From: Cycas panzhihuaensis
Taxonomy: Eukaryota > Cycadophyta
Length of the DNA: 64,000 nucleotides
Assembly: GCA_023213395.1 (NCBI GenBank)
Contig: CM041465.1
Location: 200,887,741-200,951,740, forward strand
Direction: 5' to 3'
Shown piece by piece: positions 59,174 to 64,000 of this stretch. How positions within the stretch are numbered: the stretch's first letter is position 1; the number at the start of each line of letters is the position of its first letter. The notes under the pieces were generated by a model that saw only the letters and a list, made by a program, of their open reading frames with translations, did no database searches and was not told the DNA's origin. The translations under genes were made by a program, and so were the position numbers.

Positions 59174-60844
59174 AAAACATATGTAAATTTGCTTAATCAT
59201 TTGATTTAATTATTTATTTTTTACTAGGATCTATATATCCATGAATTAAAATCTAATCCAACTTTTCTTATCAGAAAGATTAACCCTAATCAATCAAAAT
59301 CATTCTCGTCAATGCATTTTTAGCCACTTTCAAATAGTGTTTAGATGTAAAAAAAACATTACATTAAATGAAAATCTATAAAGTTTTGCATTTGACTCTT
59401 TTAGACCCTAACGTATAACTTGTGGTCTTGTAGTCATCGCATGTGACCATGACCCATTCAAACAAAGGAGCTTAACCGAATTTCATTCTCATACTTAAAT
59501 TTTCATGACATACTATCACATTTTTACTAGTATCTCACTCAAACAACATTAGATTTGTGATCTATTTAAATTAATGCAATTGTAAATCATACACAAACAA
59601 AACAAGTGGTCACATGAACTCATTCTCTCAATACTTGACACTTAATTTAATATGTAAAACTTGATTACAAATTTTGCAAGTACGTTTTTAGTTTCAATAT
59701 ATTATTTTTCAACAATACACCATTATTATTACATTCATAATTTTATCATGTGACCTCCAATCCTAATTCATACATCTTTATAGAGCTTGGTCACATGACT
59801 TTAGCATTTAATAGCCAATTTAATGAGTGAGTGTAGATGATTTAAAAAGTGAGGTCTTACTGCAACCTTTTACATTTCTAGCAATATCTTTGTCATATGC
59901 CATTGGAATTCAAATCTGTTTAAACAAGTATGATCATCTATTAGGGTCTAAGGTTGCCAAGGTAACATTGGTAACAAATGTAAAGGGCCAAGTTTCTTTG
60001 ATGCTAGTTATAAGGGCCCTAATTTTGTCTTTTCCTTGATAAATTTTTATCTTCACAAGCTTCATCTACAAATAAATTAATACATAATAATAATGTACAA
60101 GAATTTCTTTAATAAAGATTAACACCCAACTATGAAATAATAACAATAATAATAATAGTCTTAGCTTTGTGAAGGTAAATATAAGAATAATACATAATGA
60201 AATAAAATTAGCTAAGGATGCTTTCAAATTCAAGTGATAGAGCTATTTATTAATCAAATACTATAATCATTTCTTCATCCAAAATTCATATAAATATTGC
60301 CAATAACTGAAACTAAGAAATTATATAAGAGTAACAATAAACCAAAGCTAATTATCCACAAAAAAATAGTAATATCATATCATAGCATATCAAACACCAT
60401 GAAAATAATGCACCTAAAATGTAGTATTAAATATAATCAACTAATCAAGTTGCAACCAAAGGATTTACCTCCCAACTATTCATAATCTAGCAAGAAATAT
60501 GTTGTTGAGCTAGAATAAATCATTTGAACACTAGAGTACTATTGGTTCACTCAAATCACACAACCCCCCCCCCCCCCCGCCAAAACTATCTTATTAAGAG
60601 ATGTCTTAGAGTTTATTACTATAAAGATCATTGTTGTATACTTATGATACCTCAAGGTTGTTGCTATAAACATGTACCAATACACTTATATGCTATCTTA
60701 GAGAATTATATCATGAACATCCACTATTGTAAATGGTCAATCCCATGCATAATTTATCTTATTAATCACTACAAGCATCACACTTATTTCCATGCATAAC
60801 TTCTTTGCATAAAGGGAGCAACTAACTTAAACATCCTTGATATT
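59174..60844. other. AT-rich sequence between the Tat element and the right-hand copia element
   Basis: No gene or element could be recognised. The open frame at 59827-60039 shows no domain. A C15 run lies at 60564-60578. Confidence 0.5.
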
Positions 60845-61353
60845 TGTTAGAATAATGTTATTGTTATTTATATATTAATGTTATCTTTTATAATGTTCTT
60901 TTTATAATGTAACTTTAGGTTAATATATTATTAATTAATTATATGGTCTGTTGAAATGGACAACTACCCATTTCAATGGTCCTCTATCCTTCTTAATAGA
61001 TTCTCTTCCTAGATTTTAGGAAGTTGGTCAAGATAGGTCAAGTTGGTAGGTTGGGTTGACCAGGTCCTATTAGAGAAGGAGGTTGCGCATCCAGAGAGAG
61101 GATGAGATCCTTATTTATAATTAGTGTATTATTTATTTTATCATAATATTATTTCCATATTTTAGGAGGTGATTTTTTATCCCCACTAGGGGGCTTTCCA
61201 CCTGTCAAATATGGCGTATCTCTATTGATTGCATTGCAGATCTATGGTATATTTTTTATACTGTTAATTATTTAAATATTTCTAGATTGATTATTTCATT
61301 ACTACAAATGATTGTATATTCTTATAAATGCAATTTTATCCCTCTCTCTAACA
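60845..61353 (+). repeat. 5' LTR of the right-hand copia element
   Basis: It starts TGTTAGAATAATG and ends CTCTCTCTAACA, directly before the primer-binding site. It includes the block GGTGATTTTTTATCCCC followed by GGGGGCTTTCCACC. Confidence 0.8.
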
Positions 61354-61366
61354 TGGTATTAGAGCA
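61354..61366 (+). promoter_or_regulatory. Primer-binding site of the right-hand copia element
   Basis: TGGTATTAGAGCA matches the initiator tRNA-Met type site except for one C-to-T change and the last base. Confidence 0.87.
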
Positions 61367-63270
61367 GGGAATCACAAGCAGGTTATCACAAGTTTCAATT
61401 TTTTTTTTTAATAGGAATTTGAAGTAGAAGTAATAACTAGTTTCTATCAAATATTCTCATACAGGTTCATTTTACAAAAAACAAAATTAAAGGATTTATG
61501 AAACTATAGAACCCAAATATATACTTTATTAAAATGAAAAAGTACTTAAGATTTTTATTATTATGAAAATAAAATTGTACACATAACAGGGTCTGTGTAA
61601 GACTCAAACATATACAAAAAAAGGGAGGATTTAAAAAGTTTTTTTATTCTATCTATAAACAACAAGGGTTTGAAGCTAAGGACACATGAAGATGGATAAA
61701 ATCCCTATTTGCCCAAAGATCTATCAAACCCTAGCTATTAACCTACATACGAAGATTGTTCAACTTGTAGGAATGGAAATGATAAAATGCCTACTGGAAT
61801 AGTAGATTGCATGAAAGCCCTCACACATCTAGTGGCATCATAAACCTAAAGTAACTCAAGTAGAGATAGAACTAAGGAGAGATGCCCAAAGAGGAGGACG
61901 AAGAAATCTATTTGATGCCATAGCCTTTTGTCTTCGATCTGTAAACAGACATAAACTTGATAAGCACATCATGAATACATCACAGAGAGAAGGAGAAGAT
62001 GAACAAGCCTTACTTCTTCCTTAATTTTCTTTCTTCAAAGAAGCATAATCCATTCCAAGGGTAATTTTCCTAACTATGCCATTGTCCCTACAACCCTCTG
62101 ATTTGTAGATGCCATGAAAGCTAGAAATGGAGCATCCCACATAGACACATAAAGGAACTGCTTGCAACCTTCACAGACAGAGATGCCACAAATACCAGAG
62201 ACAAAGAGATGAAGAATGGGAAGAGAAAAGCAGATAATCCATGTCTATTGCAAACCTTTAAATCCCAAAATGATTAGGAAAAATAAGACTAAATCCTAAA
62301 TTTTAGGGTTTATAAATTTGTAGACAAAGTTTTATCAAATCCCATGTATTCTTTTTGCAAATGCAAAAAGAATTAAATTTGATTAATTCACTTTTCAGGT
62401 CTGCAACCTTTTTTTTTTTTTCCTTTAATGTTTTGAAATAAATAAAATTAAATTAAAATTTTAGTTTAGGTCTACCAACCCCCTTCTTGCCAGCCCCTTA
62501 GTCATGTCAGCCTTGCATATGACCTCAGTCCAAACCTAAAAGGGGCTTAACCCTTATTTCACATTTTTTTTAAAATTTTACAAAAAGGGGTACCTATGTC
62601 TTTTTATTAATAACTTTATCATATAGAGTCCAAATTTAATTCTGAAAGAAGCACTAGATTCCTAATTCAGACATGGACATTTTGACTAGTCAATCAAGCC
62701 AATTGGATGCCATTTTGACCTACAAAATATTGTTCAAAGGCAAGTTTCATATCACAACCAAGTAAGTTAAGGTACCTGATTTTATTTGCAAATTTGCTTT
62801 ATAATATTTCAAATTTATTACTTTAATTTAATAAACATCAAATTATTTATCAAATATATTATGTAACCACATCATTTTTTATATAATTTTTAATCATTTT
62901 ATGTAGTTTATTAATACTTAATTAAAATCACTATTTTATTAATTATTTGATATAAATCATGATATAAGCATATAATTATTTACATGTTTGATTTAATTTC
63001 TCCAATATTTTATTAAAATTTAAATTTATTGATCAATAGCCATCAATGTTTAAATGTTAATAGGTTTATTTTCATATATTACTTGTAAAATTTAATAATA
63101 CACTTAATTTTATGCATGAACATTTACTTGCAAATAAATCAATGATTAATTTTATTTAATTAAATTCAAAGGTTGTGATTACTTTATTTTTCTCTTAATC
63201 TCATTATTTTTCTTTTGTTTCCTTCTTTTTTTCATCAAGAGGATCTCTAGTTATAGGTTTCCTATCCATA
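61367..63270 (+). other. Leader of the right-hand copia element
   Basis: It has no coding frame. At about 62500-62600 it carries the block AAAAGGGGCTTAACCC ... AAAAAGGGGTACCTATG, which is also found in the A1 and A2 leaders. Confidence 0.55.
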
Positions 63271-64000
63271 ATGGCACTCATGCCAAGGACAGCCTCCTAT
63301 GCTTCAATTTTAGTTCTAACTAGCTCAAATTATGCTGGCTGGAAAATTAAAATATCCTAGGTTCTTAAACAACAAAAAATTTGGTGATATGTAACAAAAG
63401 AGTTTGTAAAACTTGATGACACAGAATCAGAATCCTATATGGTCTATCTGATGAACTGTGATGGAACCTTAGGCACCATCCTAAACTTCCTCTCACTAGA
63501 CATTAGCAAGCATTTCTTTAAAATAGATGATCTCATCTACGTCTAGAAAACCCTCAAGAAAAAACATGATAATGTTGACAAACATTAGTTATCCCTCTTA
63601 GAACAACAGATGTATAACCTAAACTTTGATGATTTCTCTAAAGTTAAGGATTTTTTGGCAAAAATTTAGCTTATCAACAAGGATTTAGGTAACTGCATAA
63701 AGTCCTCAACCAAAATAGGTGATAAAACTAAAATTATCACCTATGCTAAAGACAAAAAAACACTCATCTATCTTGCCATTAACAAGTTACCTAAATACTT
63801 AAACCTTTTTAAAGTTACTAAATAGTAGGATGATTTCCCAAAAATCATTTTTAATCAAGTAACAAATCAACTGTTGATTACGAAACCATGTTAATTCAAA
63901 CTTGAAAACTATAAGATCCTTCACAGGCTTTGTTTTCCAAGTCAAAACCGACAAATAAGTTTAAACAAAATAACTTTTAGAGTAAGCACAATAATAAACC
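63271..64000 (+). pseudogene. gag: Gag of the right-hand copia element (partial, decayed)
   Basis: The ATG at 63271 gives MALMPRTASYASILVLTSSN, followed by YAGWKIKIS and a stop. This is the usual copia Gag opening, in which N-Y-x-x-W is followed by a basic helix. The core continues with SYMVYLMNCDGTLGTIL and EQQMYNLNFDDFSKVKDFLA, as in Gag proteins of the UBN2 type. Seven or more stops (TAG, TAA, TGA) lie at probable Gln or Trp codons. The frame is otherwise uninterrupted to 63892, and the gene is cut by the window end. Confidence 0.8.

Larger units (their letters stand above)
60845..64000 (+). mobile_element. Ty1/copia element, 5' half (continues beyond the window)
   Basis: A 509-base LTR, a primer-binding site, a 1.9-kb leader and the start of gag are present. 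The rest lies beyond the right edge. The LTR is distantly related to that at 584-989, in the opposite orientation. The possible left target duplicate is ATATT (60840-60844), but it cannot be checked. Confidence 0.85.

Noticed and set aside
59827-60039. 70-codon open frame between the Tat element and the right-hand copia element
   Set aside because: It has no domain or repeat counterpart and is of a length expected by chance over a window of this size.

Overview
The window is plant nuclear DNA made almost entirely of decayed LTR retrotransposons, with no recognisable host gene. The plant assignment rests on Ty1/copia elements primed by initiator tRNA-Met (sites of the TGGTATCAGAGC type) and on a giant Ty3/gypsy element of the Tat/Ogre kind, with ~2.3-kb LTRs and a second, RNase HI-like domain downstream of integrase. 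The strong AT bias, rarity of CpG and heavy decay suggest a large, slowly purged genome; a gymnosperm would fit, but the sequence cannot prove it.

The backbone is one Tat-like element on the + strand, 4417-59173, with near-matching target duplications AAAAT/AAAAC. Four copia elements sit directly in it, and its native length is about 20.2 kb once they and their duplications are subtracted. Copia A1 (6654-22060, +, TSD GTTAC) is in the 5' LTR and itself holds copia B (10977-18553, +, TSD GGTAC) and a probable solo LTR (10387-10833). Copia C (22696-28941, +, TSD ATCCC) splits gag. Copia A2 (31060-38613, -, TSD GTTTC, same family as A1) splits the gag-protease region. Copia T (51212-56545, +, TSD GATTG/AATTG), the least damaged, is in the 3' untranslated region. 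Read across the insertions, the Tat element gives PBS, gag, protease, linker, RT and RNase H, integrase, extra RNase H, then a very long 3' region with a decayed antisense reading frame, several tandem-repeat arrays, PPT and 3' LTR.

The flanks are also repeats. On the left are two minus-strand LTRs (584-989 and 2885-3228), each beside a primer-binding site, and an unidentified 110-codon open frame at the edge (3-335). On the right a further copia element (LTR 60845-61353, gag from 63271) runs out of the window.

All the coding regions look dead. In-frame stops fall mainly where the families have Gln or Trp, and catalytic Asp or Glu residues often read Asn or Lys. Both are C-to-T or G-to-A changes, as expected from deamination of methylated cytosine in long-silenced elements. 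I found no convincing new biological system. The best lead is the decayed antisense frame in the Tat 3' region (45616-46929), which contains a 14-codon in-frame repeat.
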